From: JACTOJ01 sp032335695
GTDB lineage: Bacteria; Bacillota; Clostridia; Clostridiales; Clostridiaceae
Length of the DNA stretch: 64,000 bases
Reading direction: 5' to 3'
NCBI RefSeq assembly: GCF_032335695.1
Contig: NZ_JACTOJ010000017.1
Location: forward strand, 50,583-114,582
Shown: positions 6,854 through 15,972 of the stretch, piece after piece
Position numbering within the stretch: position 1 is the stretch's first letter
How the letters are laid out: every line of letters begins with the position of its first letter
The notes under the pieces: generated by a model
The model's input: only the letters and a program-made list of their open reading frames with translations
The model's database searches: none
Told to the model about the DNA's origin: nothing
Made by a program: the position numbers and the translations under genes

Positions 6854-9655
6854 ATGTTAAAAGAGTTATCAAAATTAATTAATTCAATTAATTCATCTAT
6901 GAAAAATAATCCTGAAATGCTGATGAAAAAAGGAATTATTTTTTTTACAGTGATAGCAGTAGTGGCATTAATAATAGTTCTAGTAGATAATATTGTTAGA
7001 TATATTCATGATATGAAAATCAGGAATACAAGTGTATTGTTAGAAATACTACCCAAGGAAACTGTACCAATAAAAGATACAGAAAAGCTAATTAAAAATA
7101 TTCATAGTATGCTTTTAAATACAAAATGGAGAAGTTTTCTGTATGGCAGACCATACTTAAGCTTTGAAATAATGGGAAAAGAAAGGCTCATGAAATTTTA
7201 TATTAAGGTACCTCGTGATAGTAAGGATAGAATAGTAGATAGAATATATTCCACATATCAAGAAGTAGTCATAAGAGAAGCTAAAGAGTATATTCCACAG
7301 AAGTTAGGTAAAAAGATTTGTTCATATGGAGTGGAAGTGAGCCTTGGATATCATCATATTTTAAGATTAAAAACCAGAGCTGATTCTGATATTATTCCAA
7401 GTTTACTATCTCAATTGAAGGATATGGATACGGATCAGATGGCAGTGATACAAATTTTAGCTAGGCCTTTGGATAATAAATGGCAAAATGAAGGAAAACA
7501 AGAATTAAGAGACTATGAAATTGATGGTATAAGGCCCAAGCGAAATAAAAATGGTGCTAGTGGGCAGAGTATAAAAAGTGCTCTTAAAGATTTTAAGGAT
7601 CAAGTTGGTTATGAATTGAAATCAGAGCTTAAGAGTAATGGCATTAATACAGATTTAGACATAACAGATGGAGCCAGCACAAGTAATAGAAAAACAAAGG
7701 GTGAGAGAAAAGAAATTAGTGGAGCTTCTGAAAAAGTATATGAATCAGGATTTGAAATGGTAATAAGAGTGGCTTGTATAGGGTCCTTCCAGAAAGCTAA
7801 TAGATATAGAGTAAAAGCAATTACAGCAGCGTTTAATGAATTGGACTCTGAAAACAGATTAAAAAGAGATATGGTTTTAAATCAGCCATTATTATATAAA
7901 CATCTTAGAGAAAGATTTATGTACTCTACGGATAGGAAAAATATACTAACAGCTAGTGAATTGGGAAACTTTTTTTTAAGATTACCAGGTTCAGAAGCTT
8001 TAGAAAATTTTCCTGATGTTGAAGTAGTAAAGACAAAGGAATTTGCACCGCCGAGGGATGTTGAAACGCAAAAAAATATATTTGCAATTAATACATATCA
8101 TGGTGAAACTACACCTATAGGAATAAAAGATGAAGATCTAACGAAGCATACTCTAATTCAAGGAAGTACAGGTTCTGGTAAATCAGAGTGGGCTAAACAG
8201 TTTTTCTTAAATCAAATCGAACAGGGTCGTGGAGGAATGCTCTTAGAGCCGCATGGAAAATTTGCTGATGAGATGATTGAAATAATACCTGAAGAAAGAA
8301 GAAAAGATGTTATATGGGTGGACTTCTCAGATCCATATCCTCCACCTTTTAATTTTTGCAAAGTGCAAAAAAGGCTTGGAATGGATTATGATGAAACACT
8401 TGAAAAGACTGTGGATGAAGCTATTGAAATATTTAAAAGAACCTTTAGTGAAGTTTGGTCTGGAAAAAATGAAAGCTATATAAGCAATGCAATAAAAACC
8501 ATTATAGAGCTACAGGAAGGTACTATGGTTGATATGCCAAGGCTTTTTACGGATAAAAAGTTTAGGCAGCATGCAATTAAAAATCTTAAAGATCCTCAGT
8601 TGAAGGATTTTTGGATTAATAATTTTAAAGAAACTGCAAATGGGCAATTAAATTCAGGAACTGAGTCGACAGTTCAATCAGTATTGTATAAATTTGGAAA
8701 ATTTTTAGATTCCAAGAAGCTTCTAAGATCTATAGGACAAGAAGACTGTATTGACTTTAAAGATGCTATGGATAACAATAAAATAATAATATTTAGATTA
8801 TCAAAAGAAAAGATGAGTAAAGATAGGATAAACTTTATAGGCGGTATTGCTATTAAACAGATGATAGTCAATGCTTTTGCAAGAGATAAAAGTATGTGGA
8901 ATGTACCATTTCCAGTAATTATAGATGAAGCACAAAACTTTATTAGCGAAAGTATAAAGGATATAGTTCATGAACTTAGAAAATATGGAGTATGCTTAAT
9001 ACTTATGCATCAAGACCTAGAACAGATGGATGCGGTACAAGGCTTAAAAGAAGCTTTATATGGAAATGTAGGTACAACTATAACTTTTAATGTAGGAAAG
9101 CCAGATGCACCTTATTTTGAAGGTATATATGGACCAAGGATTGACCAGTTAGATTTGAGAAATTTACCTTCTAGATATGGATATTGTAAGTTGCTGGTGA
9201 ATGGACAAAAATCTCAAACTTTTAATATTTATACTTTGGATAAAACAGAGATTGATGAGAAAGAGGCAGCTAAATCCGCCGAAGAAATTAAAATGAATAA
9301 TCGTAAAAACAGAATACATTTCTCCAAGATAGATGAAATGTTAAAAGAAAGATTAGAGTCATTCAATCAATATTCAGAATTTGACCAAGATGAGGATTTC
9401 AAAGTAAAATTAGATAATGATGAAAAGTATGAAGATGAAAAATTAGTTAAGTCCAATATTCAGGAAAAAGAAATAATAAAGAATGAAGAAGATGATGAAG
9501 TAAGTGAGTTTAAAAATTTATTTACAATAAAAAATAGTGATGAAGATATAAAAGAGGAGGAGCATGAAGAAGGAATAAATCCTGAGGAAGAAGAAGCAGC
9601 TAATATGTGGAAAATTGCTGAGAAAAAGGAGAAGAAAAATAGAAGGAGGGTGTAA
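6854..9655 (+). CDS. VirD4/TraG-like type IV coupling ATPase
   Basis: 933 residues. One N-terminal transmembrane helix (about residues 28-45), a long N-terminal domain, then a P-loop GSTGSGKS at about residues 437-444 and a Walker B segment PVIIDEAQNF near 686-695. After the P-loop comes a PHGKFADEMIEIIPEERRKDVIWVD-type segment, the signature of TraG/VirD4-like conjugation ATPases. The C-terminal 150 residues are very acidic and lysine-rich and probably disordered. Such hexameric membrane ATPases deliver the relaxase-DNA complex to the secretion channel. The neighbours (replication-relaxation protein and topoisomerase III) fit a DNA-transfer module. No relaxase or VirB4 is inside the window. 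Ribosome site AGGAG precedes the ATG. Confidence 0.8.
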   Translation: MLKELSKLINSINSSMKNNPEMLMKKGIIFFTVIAVVALIIVLVDNIVRYIHDMKIRNTSVLLEILPKETVPIKDTEKLIKNIHSMLLNTKWRSFLYGRPYLSFEIMGKERLMKFYIKVPRDSKDRIVDRIYSTYQEVVIREAKEYIPQKLGKKICSYGVEVSLGYHHILRLKTRADSDIIPSLLSQLKDMDTDQMAVIQILARPLDNKWQNEGKQELRDYEIDGIRPKRNKNGASGQSIKSALKDFKDQVGYELKSELKSNGINTDLDITDGASTSNRKTKGERKEISGASEKVYESGFEMVIRVACIGSFQKANRYRVKAITAAFNELDSENRLKRDMVLNQPLLYKHLRERFMYSTDRKNILTASELGNFFLRLPGSEALENFPDVEVVKTKEFAPPRDVETQKNIFAINTYHGETTPIGIKDEDLTKHTLIQGSTGSGKSEWAKQFFLNQIEQGRGGMLLEPHGKFADEMIEIIPEERRKDVIWVDFSDPYPPPFNFCKVQKRLGMDYDETLEKTVDEAIEIFKRTFSEVWSGKNESYISNAIKTIIELQEGTMVDMPRLFTDKKFRQHAIKNLKDPQLKDFWINNFKETANGQLNSGTESTVQSVLYKFGKFLDSKKLLRSIGQEDCIDFKDAMDNNKIIIFRLSKEKMSKDRINFIGGIAIKQMIVNAFARDKSMWNVPFPVIIDEAQNFISESIKDIVHELRKYGVCLILMHQDLEQMDAVQGLKEALYGNVGTTITFNVGKPDAPYFEGIYGPRIDQLDLRNLPSRYGYCKLLVNGQKSQTFNIYTLDKTEIDEKEAAKSAEEIKMNNRKNRIHFSKIDEMLKERLESFNQYSEFDQDEDFKVKLDNDEKYEDEKLVKSNIQEKEIIKNEEDDEVSEFKNLFTIKNSDEDIKEEEHEEGINPEEEEAANMWKIAEKKEKKNRRRV

Positions 9656-9661
9656 TAATAT

Positions 9662-10561
9662 ATGAAGATACAAGAGCCTTCTGGGGTAAAGGGGAAAAGG
9701 AATCAGGAAAGAATAGCTCAAGAAGATATAAATGAAGAGTTTGTGATAGAATTTCCGTTAACGCAATTTCAAAAGAAAGCTATAGAAGTCATTTATTCTA
9801 TGAGAGCTGTAGGTCTAAGGCAGTTAGCCGAAATTACTGGATATACTTTAAGTCATGTAAGACCGCAGATGCTGCAGTTACATTTAAATAGATTCGTATA
9901 TAGAAGATTTCCGACCAAAGATACAACAGAACCTGGTTCTAAAGAAGCATTCTTCTTATTGGACGAGGCTGGAGCTATATACGTTTCTGGAGCTTATGAA
10001 ATAGCTTCAAAAGAAGTGCGATGGAATAAGAGAGATAATTTAGTAAAGTATGAGACGTTAAATCATACACTAAGAGTGTCAGAAACTAGGGCAAAATTAG
10101 AAATAGAGTGTAGAGATAAAAAACATAAAATAGTTAATTGCTGGAGTGACAGGCATTTATATTTTAATTATACATTTGAGGAAAAAAAGAACTATATAAA
10201 GCCAGATATGTATTTTATATATGAAACTGAAGATACCAGGTATAATTATTTTGTAGAAGTAGACATGGGAACTGAAGCAATTAGGGGATTCAGTAAGAAA
10301 TCTAATTCGTTTGATTTGAAAGTACCATCTTATGAGCATTTTAAATTAAGTGGAGATTATAAAATTAACTTTGAAAGGTTTCCTAGAGTTTTGGTACTTA
10401 CAAATTCCACCGCAAGAGCTAAAAAACTTCTGGAAGCAGTAAAAGAGAAACAAAAAACAAAGGTGGAATTTTTATTTACAACTTTTGATTTTTGGGATGA
10501 AAATTGTACAGGTAAAATATTTTTAAAAACAGATGGCAGCTACTGCAGCATGTTTGATTAA
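9662..10561 (+). CDS. Replication-relaxation family protein
   Basis: 299 residues with an N-terminal winged-helix region (about 33-105: TQFQKKAIEVIYSMRAVGLR followed by AEITGYTLSHVRPQM), the usual layout of the replication-relaxation family found on Gram-positive plasmids next to TraG-type ATPases. The C-terminal half contains a possible nuclease-like segment (YFVEVDMGTEA). It starts only 6 bases after the ATPase stop, with GGAGGG upstream, so the two are co-transcribed. Proposed role: DNA binding or nicking-related function in plasmid transfer or replication; the biochemical role of the family is poorly defined. Confidence 0.7.
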   Translation: MKIQEPSGVKGKRNQERIAQEDINEEFVIEFPLTQFQKKAIEVIYSMRAVGLRQLAEITGYTLSHVRPQMLQLHLNRFVYRRFPTKDTTEPGSKEAFFLLDEAGAIYVSGAYEIASKEVRWNKRDNLVKYETLNHTLRVSETRAKLEIECRDKKHKIVNCWSDRHLYFNYTFEEKKNYIKPDMYFIYETEDTRYNYFVEVDMGTEAIRGFSKKSNSFDLKVPSYEHFKLSGDYKINFERFPRVLVLTNSTARAKKLLEAVKEKQKTKVEFLFTTFDFWDENCTGKIFLKTDGSYCSMFD

Positions 10562-10562
10562 T

Positions 10563-10600
10563 AAAGGGTTTAATCGCTAGCGATTAAACTCTTTATTTTT
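10563..10600 (+). terminator. Intrinsic terminator before topoisomerase III
   Basis: Inverted repeat AAAGGGTTTAATCG and CGATTAAACTCTTT around a CTAG loop, followed by a T-rich run (ATTTTTTA). Confidence 0.8.
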
Positions 10601-10615
10601 TATGGAGGTATATTT

Positions 10616-12727
10616 ATGGGTATCATTGATTTAATGAAGAAAAATAAAAGCAACGTAAAGTTTAAAAGAATTATAATTTCAGAGAAAAAGATGGTCGGCC
10701 AAGCTATAGCAGCTGCACTTAATTGCAGTCAAACCGCCGATGGGCACATTGAAGGTGATGACTATGTTATTACCTGGTGTAATGGCAATATGTTTACCCT
10801 TAAAGATCCTGAGGACTATGATTCTATATATAGGAATTGGGACTTTGCTACATTACCATTTATTCCAGAGTTTCAGGTTAGATTAAGATATGATTTAAAA
10901 AAGAAAAAGCAATTTGAATATATAAAAGAATTGTTAAAAAGAAGTGATATTAAAGATATTATACTAGCTACAGATTCCGGAAGAGAGGGCCAATTACTCG
11001 GAAATTATTTATTAGAACAATTAAACACAGATAAGACTATATATAGGCTATGGACAAGCTCGCTTACAAAAGCGGCTATAAAGGCCGCTATGACCGATTT
11101 AAAGGCCAATAAAGAGTATGATGGTATATATAATAGTGCTAAGGCTAGAAATGAACTGGATCAATTAATCGGAGTTAATTTTTCAAGGGCTTATTCCTTA
11201 CATAATAAATTCACGATAGCTGTAGGAAGATGTATAATTCCAATTTTAAATTTAATATGTGAAAGGGATAAGGAAATTCAGGAGTTTAAAGCTGATTTGT
11301 ATAGTGAAGTTGTGGCCACATTTGATAAAGGATATTCTGGGACCTACGTGCGTAGCGATGGAATTAGTAAATTAAAAAAGGAAGATGCTTTAAATATAAA
11401 AAATGCTGTTGATGGTAAAGTTGGGGAAATAAAAGATATTAATAGAGAAAGTAAGAAACTAGCACACCCACTATTATTCAATTTAACAGAGCTTCAGAGA
11501 GTATGTAGTAGAAAATATGATTATACTCCAAAAGAAACGGTGATTTTATTAGAAGAGCTCTATTTAAATCATAAGATAGTCTCATATCCACGAACTGCTT
11601 CACAGTTTATAACGGATAAAGAAGCTGAGGAGATAAGAGATATATTCAAAATGCTGCAATTTGACAAGTTTAATGAAAGTGCAAATTATTGTCTTGGCAT
11701 AAAAAAAATAAATTTAAAAAATGTGGTGAATAATGATTTAGTAGAAGATCATCCAGCGATAACTCCAGTATTAAATGAAAATACGAAAGATATTTATATG
11801 ACACTGAGAGAAAAAGAAAAAAATATTTTTGATGAAATAGTTTTGAGGTATCTTAGCGTTTTTTATGAAGAATACATATATGAAAGCATTAAGGTAATTA
11901 CTGAAGTTGGAGAAAGTAAGTTTATTTCTAATCTAACTAGAATTATAAGTTTGGGGTGGAAAAAGGTATATGGTGTAAGGAGCGATGAGGAAGGAGAATA
12001 TAAATTAGTTACAAATGAAAAGGTTCAGGTTATTGATGCTGTAGTAAAAGATAAGAAGACAAAAGCACGTCCACAGTATACTGCAGATACTCTATTGGAG
12101 ATAATGGAGAATCCTCGAAGATTGGTTGGAGAAGAGTATTTGAAACAGGCATTAAAAGGCAGGGGCATAGGTACCGAAGCCACTAGAGCGGATTTAATAG
12201 AGTCATTAATTGAAAAAGGGTATGTAACTAAAGACGAAAACAGTTTGATGGCCACGGAATTAGGAAAGAAAGTAATAAGCTGCATAGATATAGATCTTCT
12301 GAAAAGTGTTGAGCTAACCGCCGATTTGGAATATAACATTGAAAAAATGTCAAAAGGTCTTATAAATAAAGATGAATTTATGAAGGCTGCAACAAAGTTC
12401 ATTATCGATGGAGTTTCTCACATTAAAAATATGGAACCAATAAAGGAAACAAAAAAGAAAGTTACTACTTATGGTAAATGTTTTAAATGTAATTCAGGAA
12501 GAGTAGTAAAAGTAAAGGGGGGATATGGATGTACTAGATACAAGGATGGATGTAAATTATTTATTCCTGAGAATATTTCAGGGACATATATAACTGAAGA
12601 ACAGATGAAGAAGCTTGCAAGTAACGGACAAACAGATTTTCTTCAATTTAAAGGAGCTGACGGTCCTTATAGAGCGAGAATAGCATATAACAAATCAAAA
12701 GAAAAAACAGAGTTCAAATATAGGTAG
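10616..12727 (+). CDS. topB: DNA topoisomerase III (type IA)
   Basis: 703 residues. The N-terminal Toprim domain begins FKRIIISEKKMVGQAIAAAL and carries the acidic motif LATDSGREGQ near residue 120. The catalytic tyrosine is in SYPRTASQF near residue 324. The central type IA core includes GIGTEATRADLIESLIEKGY, and the C-terminus has a four-cysteine zinc motif (CFKC...C...C) near 622-645. Size and domain order match plasmid TopB proteins, which decatenate DNA and often accompany transfer genes. It has its own ribosome site (GGAGG) after a terminator. Confidence 0.93.
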   Translation: MGIIDLMKKNKSNVKFKRIIISEKKMVGQAIAAALNCSQTADGHIEGDDYVITWCNGNMFTLKDPEDYDSIYRNWDFATLPFIPEFQVRLRYDLKKKKQFEYIKELLKRSDIKDIILATDSGREGQLLGNYLLEQLNTDKTIYRLWTSSLTKAAIKAAMTDLKANKEYDGIYNSAKARNELDQLIGVNFSRAYSLHNKFTIAVGRCIIPILNLICERDKEIQEFKADLYSEVVATFDKGYSGTYVRSDGISKLKKEDALNIKNAVDGKVGEIKDINRESKKLAHPLLFNLTELQRVCSRKYDYTPKETVILLEELYLNHKIVSYPRTASQFITDKEAEEIRDIFKMLQFDKFNESANYCLGIKKINLKNVVNNDLVEDHPAITPVLNENTKDIYMTLREKEKNIFDEIVLRYLSVFYEEYIYESIKVITEVGESKFISNLTRIISLGWKKVYGVRSDEEGEYKLVTNEKVQVIDAVVKDKKTKARPQYTADTLLEIMENPRRLVGEEYLKQALKGRGIGTEATRADLIESLIEKGYVTKDENSLMATELGKKVISCIDIDLLKSVELTADLEYNIEKMSKGLINKDEFMKAATKFIIDGVSHIKNMEPIKETKKKVTTYGKCFKCNSGRVVKVKGGYGCTRYKDGCKLFIPENISGTYITEEQMKKLASNGQTDFLQFKGADGPYRARIAYNKSKEKTEFKYR

Positions 12728-12736
12728 GTGTAAATC

Positions 12737-12907
12737 ATGAAGGAAAAAATTGAGCTACAGGACATTACAGAGTTTTTAAGTATATCAAGAAAGTTTATAA
12801 GCCAGGTTAATATATTAAAAAAAATAGATATTCCTCAGGAGTATTTAGGAGTAGCTGAAGATGCAATAAATAAAGTATCAGAAGCTTGTAATCAATATAA
12901 TAAATGA
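12737..12907 (+). CDS. Small hypothetical protein
   Basis: 56 residues from ATG 12737, ten bases after the topoisomerase stop, with AGGTG upstream. Predicted helical, with no cysteine and no signal. Its stop overlaps the ribosome site of the next gene, so the two are probably translationally coupled. No family recognised. Confidence 0.55.
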   Translation: MKEKIELQDITEFLSISRKFISQVNILKKIDIPQEYLGVAEDAINKVSEACNQYNK

Positions 12908-12918
12908 GGTGGAAGACT

Positions 12919-13389
12919 ATGGATATAAAAAGCACTTATAGAGAAATATTAAAAAATTTAGAAGTTGGAGACATGCTCTATTGGAAGAAACAGAAGCAGC
13001 CATTTTATATAAAGGCCAGGAATAAAAGATATATTATATTAACAAGAAATTTATTTGGCAAAATTGAAAATTCAATTATTGATTTCCAGGAGCTCGCTTA
13101 CGGATCGGATGATTTCTTTTTTAAAAAGTATGATTATACTAATAAGGAAGATATAAATAGAAGCCTTCAAGATCTGGAGCAGGGGATATATGAAGTCGTA
13201 TATAGAAAAATAACAGATTTTGAAAAGTGTTTTGACAGGTTTTGCAAAAAAAATAATAGAAATATGGTAGGGTTCCAGCAGCAAGGAGCTGTAATACGTA
13301 GCATAAATGATAAGATAATAGAGGATACATTAGATTTAGCGTATGGACAATTTAAAGAAAAAGTAGAAAAAACTATGGCGGCCAAATAG
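12919..13389 (+). CDS. Hypothetical soluble protein
   Basis: 156 residues from ATG 12919, chosen because AGGTGG lies 6-11 bases upstream; the in-frame ATG at 12904 overlaps the previous stop and has no ribosome site. The N-terminal part (EVGDMLYWKKQKQPFYIKAR) looks like a small beta-barrel, the remainder is helical. No family recognised. It follows topB in the same transcription unit and ends in a hairpin. Confidence 0.6.
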   Translation: MDIKSTYREILKNLEVGDMLYWKKQKQPFYIKARNKRYIILTRNLFGKIENSIIDFQELAYGSDDFFFKKYDYTNKEDINRSLQDLEQGIYEVVYRKITDFEKCFDRFCKKNNRNMVGFQQQGAVIRSINDKIIEDTLDLAYGQFKEKVEKTMAAK

Positions 13390-13402
13390 ACCGCCGTTTT
13401 AA
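13378..13402 (+). terminator. Terminator overlapping a stop codon
   Basis: GGCGG pairs with CCGCC across nine bases that include the TAG stop, followed by GTTTTAATT. It probably ends the topB unit. Confidence 0.5.
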
Positions 13403-13442
13403 TTATTAAGCTGCAGCTTAAATAAAAGAAAGTGGTGAGAGA

Positions 13443-14471
13443 ATGTTAGGAAAGAGTCATCTTAGAATAGGGATATTGTCTAGCGTCATAATAACAGCAG
13501 TTCCAGCGATCAATTCATTTGTATTATTTAATAATAGCAATATACATATACCAAGAGGAGTATTAAATATTACTGGTGTAGCACTTGCTGGATTAGGAGC
13601 ACTCATGGTTGATGCAGACAGTGAACATAGTAAAATAAATCATATGAACCCAGTAACAGGGGTTTTTGATGGTGTGGTAGGATTAATAGAGAATATATTA
13701 AAGACAATAATAAGCTTATTATTAACCGTTGGAATTGGACTATATATACTATATCATTCGAATATTATCATTAATGAATTAAATAAATTTAGTTCATTGA
13801 AAAAAATATCTTCGGAGATAACATATATTTTGGCAGCATTTCTAATTTTATCAGGAATAACAGGTTCAAGAATAGTTAGATATATACCGTTTGTAAGTAG
13901 TATATATAAAATTGTCACTGGATCCATAGGAGATTTAGGAGACTTGCTTAAGAAAATCTTTATGAAGCTCGTTTATATAGGTGGTGGAGCAGCTGTTATT
14001 TATTATAGCTATATTCACAATCTCAGTGGAATGATGTATTTATCAGGAGCTATTTTAATTGCTGCCGGTATTTTTCCACATAGAAGCTTCTTTCATGCAA
14101 TTGAGGGGGCTGTACTAGTACCTATGTGCGTTACATATATATTAAGCAAGCTTGGTTATGGGTACTTAAGTAGCTATTTTATAATAGGGTATTTGAGTCA
14201 CATATATTGGGCAGATATATTTACAACAGAAGGAGTTCCACTATCATCAATTCCTATTGTTTTAGAAAAGTTGGGAGCTGGAAAGGTATTAAAGCAATTT
14301 AAAGTATATAGAATAGTCAGCAGAGTACTCGGATTTAGATTACGTATACCGCCGTTTATGCATACAGGATCGCCTTCAGGGAATATTTTTGAAGCTACAT
14401 ATGTAATTTTTCTATGTGCAATAGCAGCTATAGCAATTAACAAATTTGGAATTTCAATAAAAATTATATAA
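13443..14471 (+). CDS. YdjM-like membrane metal-dependent hydrolase
   Basis: 342 residues with several hydrophobic segments. The opening GKSHLRIG, the DADSEHSK segment near residue 60, the HRSFFHAIEG segment near residue 218 and the HIYWADIFTTEGV segment near residue 258 are the His/Asp motifs of the LexA-regulated inner-membrane hydrolase family (YdjM/DUF457 type). Members are predicted zinc hydrolases of unknown substrate. Ribosome site GGTGAGAG before ATG. It stands alone between two hairpins, downstream of the transfer genes. Confidence 0.75.
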   Translation: MLGKSHLRIGILSSVIITAVPAINSFVLFNNSNIHIPRGVLNITGVALAGLGALMVDADSEHSKINHMNPVTGVFDGVVGLIENILKTIISLLLTVGIGLYILYHSNIIINELNKFSSLKKISSEITYILAAFLILSGITGSRIVRYIPFVSSIYKIVTGSIGDLGDLLKKIFMKLVYIGGGAAVIYYSYIHNLSGMMYLSGAILIAAGIFPHRSFFHAIEGAVLVPMCVTYILSKLGYGYLSSYFIIGYLSHIYWADIFTTEGVPLSSIPIVLEKLGAGKVLKQFKVYRIVSRVLGFRLRIPPFMHTGSPSGNIFEATYVIFLCAIAAIAINKFGISIKII

Positions 14472-14485
14472 AAATCAAAATAAAA

Positions 14486-14522
14486 GTAGCTTACATCGAT
14501 CTAATTGATGTAGGCTTATATT
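14486..14522 (+). terminator. Terminator after YdjM-like gene
   Basis: Stem GCTTACATC / GATGTAGGC (one G-U pair) around GATCTAATT, followed by TTATATTATTT. Confidence 0.6.
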
Positions 14523-14590
14523 ATTTACTAGGGGTAATGGGAGCATCCTGACAGGGGCAAAGTAGAAAATATATTTAAATTTATAATTGA

Positions 14591-14630
14591 GTGGCGATGG
14601 CTAAAGGTGAACACTATAAGCCATCGCCAC
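14591..14630. terminator. Strong bidirectional terminator-like hairpin
   Basis: Perfect 12-bp stem GTGGCGATGGCT/AGCCATCGCCAC followed on + by ACTTTTTAT. It lies just downstream of the minus-strand gene at 14650-14874 and inside the inverted-repeat element. Confidence 0.7.
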
Positions 14631-14649
14631 ACTTTTTATAATTAATTTA

Positions 14650-14874
14650 TCAATCGTCCTTTGATATATACCAAGCATTTTTGATTTCTCCAATTCTAAA
14701 TAACTCTTGATTGTCATCACAGAACTTCCATTCCGAGTAATTATTAGGATGTACTTCAAAACAATAATAATAGTTATTATTTATTTTCTTTATCCTTATA
14801 TCCGATAAAGAACTTTGAATTACATAACCAAATTCTAAATACTGAATAGCTTTTACAAAGCTTTCCTCGTGCAT
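14650..14874 (-). CDS. Small hypothetical protein inside inverted-repeat element
   Basis: 74 residues, acidic and aromatic (many Tyr, Phe, Trp), with no signal peptide and no known motif. TAGGAGTGGAG is upstream of the ATG on the minus strand. It is the only gene between the inverted repeats at 14529 and 15032, so it may be cargo of that element. Function unknown. Confidence 0.55.
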   Translation of the reverse strand: MHEESFVKAIQYLEFGYVIQSSLSDIRIKKINNNYYYCFEVHPNNYSEWKFCDDNQELFRIGEIKNAWYISKDD

Positions 14875-15032
14875 CTACTCCACTCCTAAAAAAGTTCTCT
14901 GGGAACCTTTAAATTTTATTTTTATTAATAGGCTATGTTGTTCCAAACTACACAAGCCCCAAATTAAAATGTCGGTAACTATTAATTTAGTTCCAACATT
15001 TTCTACTTTGCCCCTGGGTGTCATTACCCCTA

Positions 15033-15296
15033 CTATGCGTTCCTTTTTAGATAATCATTATTAGCTGTTTTTAAAGAACTATAATAATTTCCATTATAAG
15101 TCTTATTAGTTTGTGGATTTAGTAACCAGGTTACATATTGCTTTTTATTATTAAGTTCTTTCCTTATCCATCTTGCTAGGATTATTTTTAAGCCATTATC
15201 CAGCAATTTTTCTTTAAGTATTTCCTTCTCTTCAATCATGTACAAAACCCTCATTATGTTTCTTCTTTCTCTGAAAATAATAAACTTTTCATTCAA
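15033..15296 (-). CDS. Small hypothetical basic protein
   Basis: 87 residues from a TTG at 15296 that overlaps the end of an upstream broken gene; an ATG at 15254 giving a 73-residue protein is an equally good start. Lysine-rich, with a C-terminal half (LLNPQTNKTYNGNYYSSLKT) that looks like a short beta domain. No family recognised. Its stop lies exactly at the outer edge of the inverted-repeat element. Confidence 0.5.
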   Translation of the reverse strand: MNEKFIIFRERRNIMRVLYMIEEKEILKEKLLDNGLKIILARWIRKELNNKKQYVTWLLNPQTNKTYNGNYYSSLKTANNDYLKRNA

Positions 15297-15480
15297 TTAA
15301 TAAACCTATTTCCTGGCCTTTAACGTTTCTTCCTATCTCATAAAACTTTCCTGAATAAATTCTTAATGCAGGGAAATGCTCTTATCCAGTTCTAACACAT
15401 ACTTTCATGTCCTTTGGTAAATCTTTTATTATATTTTCTAATTCGCTAATAGTTAGTCCATCATCATAATTTTGTTCCAT
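15289..15480 (-). pseudogene. Small gene broken by an in-frame TAA
   Basis: The minus-strand reading starts MEQNYDDGLTISELENI after a good ribosome site (GGGAG), meets TAA at 15384-15382 after 32 residues, and continues in the same frame (EHFPALRIYSGKFYEIGRN) to 15289. A single GAA-to-TAA change would explain it. The restored product would be about 63 residues. Function unknown. Confidence 0.5.
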
Positions 15481-15698
15481 TTTTTAATCTCCCTTAGCCC
15501 TATTGTGGTTATAAGTATAGCCAAAAAAATGATAGCTTAAACAATTTTATTTATAAAAGGGGTAGATCGACAGCACCATGAACGATTAATTGAGACCATT
15601 AAATATTAATAATCCATAAAATGGCTTAGAATGGGTGAAAACTCAGACTTTCACAATTTTTTTTCTTAGCGTGGGTTTTCACTACGTGTTATAATAAT

Positions 15699-15737
15699 AA
15701 AGTACTTCATGTAATTCGCATTTACATGAAGTACTTT
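15699..15737. terminator. Terminator for the minus-strand gene at 15742
   Basis: Perfect 16-bp stem AAAGTACTTCATGTAA/TTACATGAAGTACTTT with a 7-base loop, directly downstream of the minus-strand gene end. Confidence 0.75.
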
Positions 15738-15741
15738 AATA

Positions 15742-15972
15742 CTAATTTTTTTTCTTACTAGTAGTAATTGTCTCTGTTTTTGACTCGCTAGAATACTCAA
15801 AAATCTTAGTATTAACCTTTAATTTTTTTATCGAGATTTTTTTTCCTGTAGTAGACTCCAAGCTATTCTTTGGAGTCGTATTTTTTTTTAGCACAGAATA
15901 TAGCTTGTCCTTTATTACTGCAGCTAAAGTTGAAGTAAGTATATTTTCTTTAATTTTCTTTAATAAGTTCAT
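15742..15972 (-). CDS. Small lysine-rich hypothetical protein
   Basis: 76 residues, very Lys/Thr/Ser-rich (K-T-T-P-K-N, T-S-K-K-K-N end), beginning with a short amphipathic helix (MNLLKKIKENILTSTLAAVI). GGAAAATAA precedes the ATG. Could be a nucleic-acid-binding or membrane-surface peptide; no family recognised. It lies divergent from the RRNPP regulator gene and has its own terminator. Confidence 0.5.
   Translation of the reverse strand: MNLLKKIKENILTSTLAAVIKDKLYSVLKKNTTPKNSLESTTGKKISIKKLKVNTKIFEYSSESKTETITTSKKKN

Larger units (their letters stand above)
14529..15032. mobile_element. 504-bp inverted-repeat element (MITE-like), carrying one small gene
   Basis: The ends are inverted copies of each other in two blocks: TAGGGGTAATG (14529-14539) with its reverse complement at 15022-15032, and a 19-base block CAGGGGCAAAGTAGAAAAT (14552-14570) with its reverse complement at 14998-15016. 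No transposase is inside. A further imperfect inverted repeat (14967-15002) lies at the right end. The design is that of a non-autonomous transposable element or an IS remnant. No target-site duplication was identified. Confidence 0.55.

Noticed and set aside
12025..12402. 125-residue antisense frame inside topB
   Set aside because: Lies wholly within the type IA core in the opposite strand; topB is clearly the coding strand.
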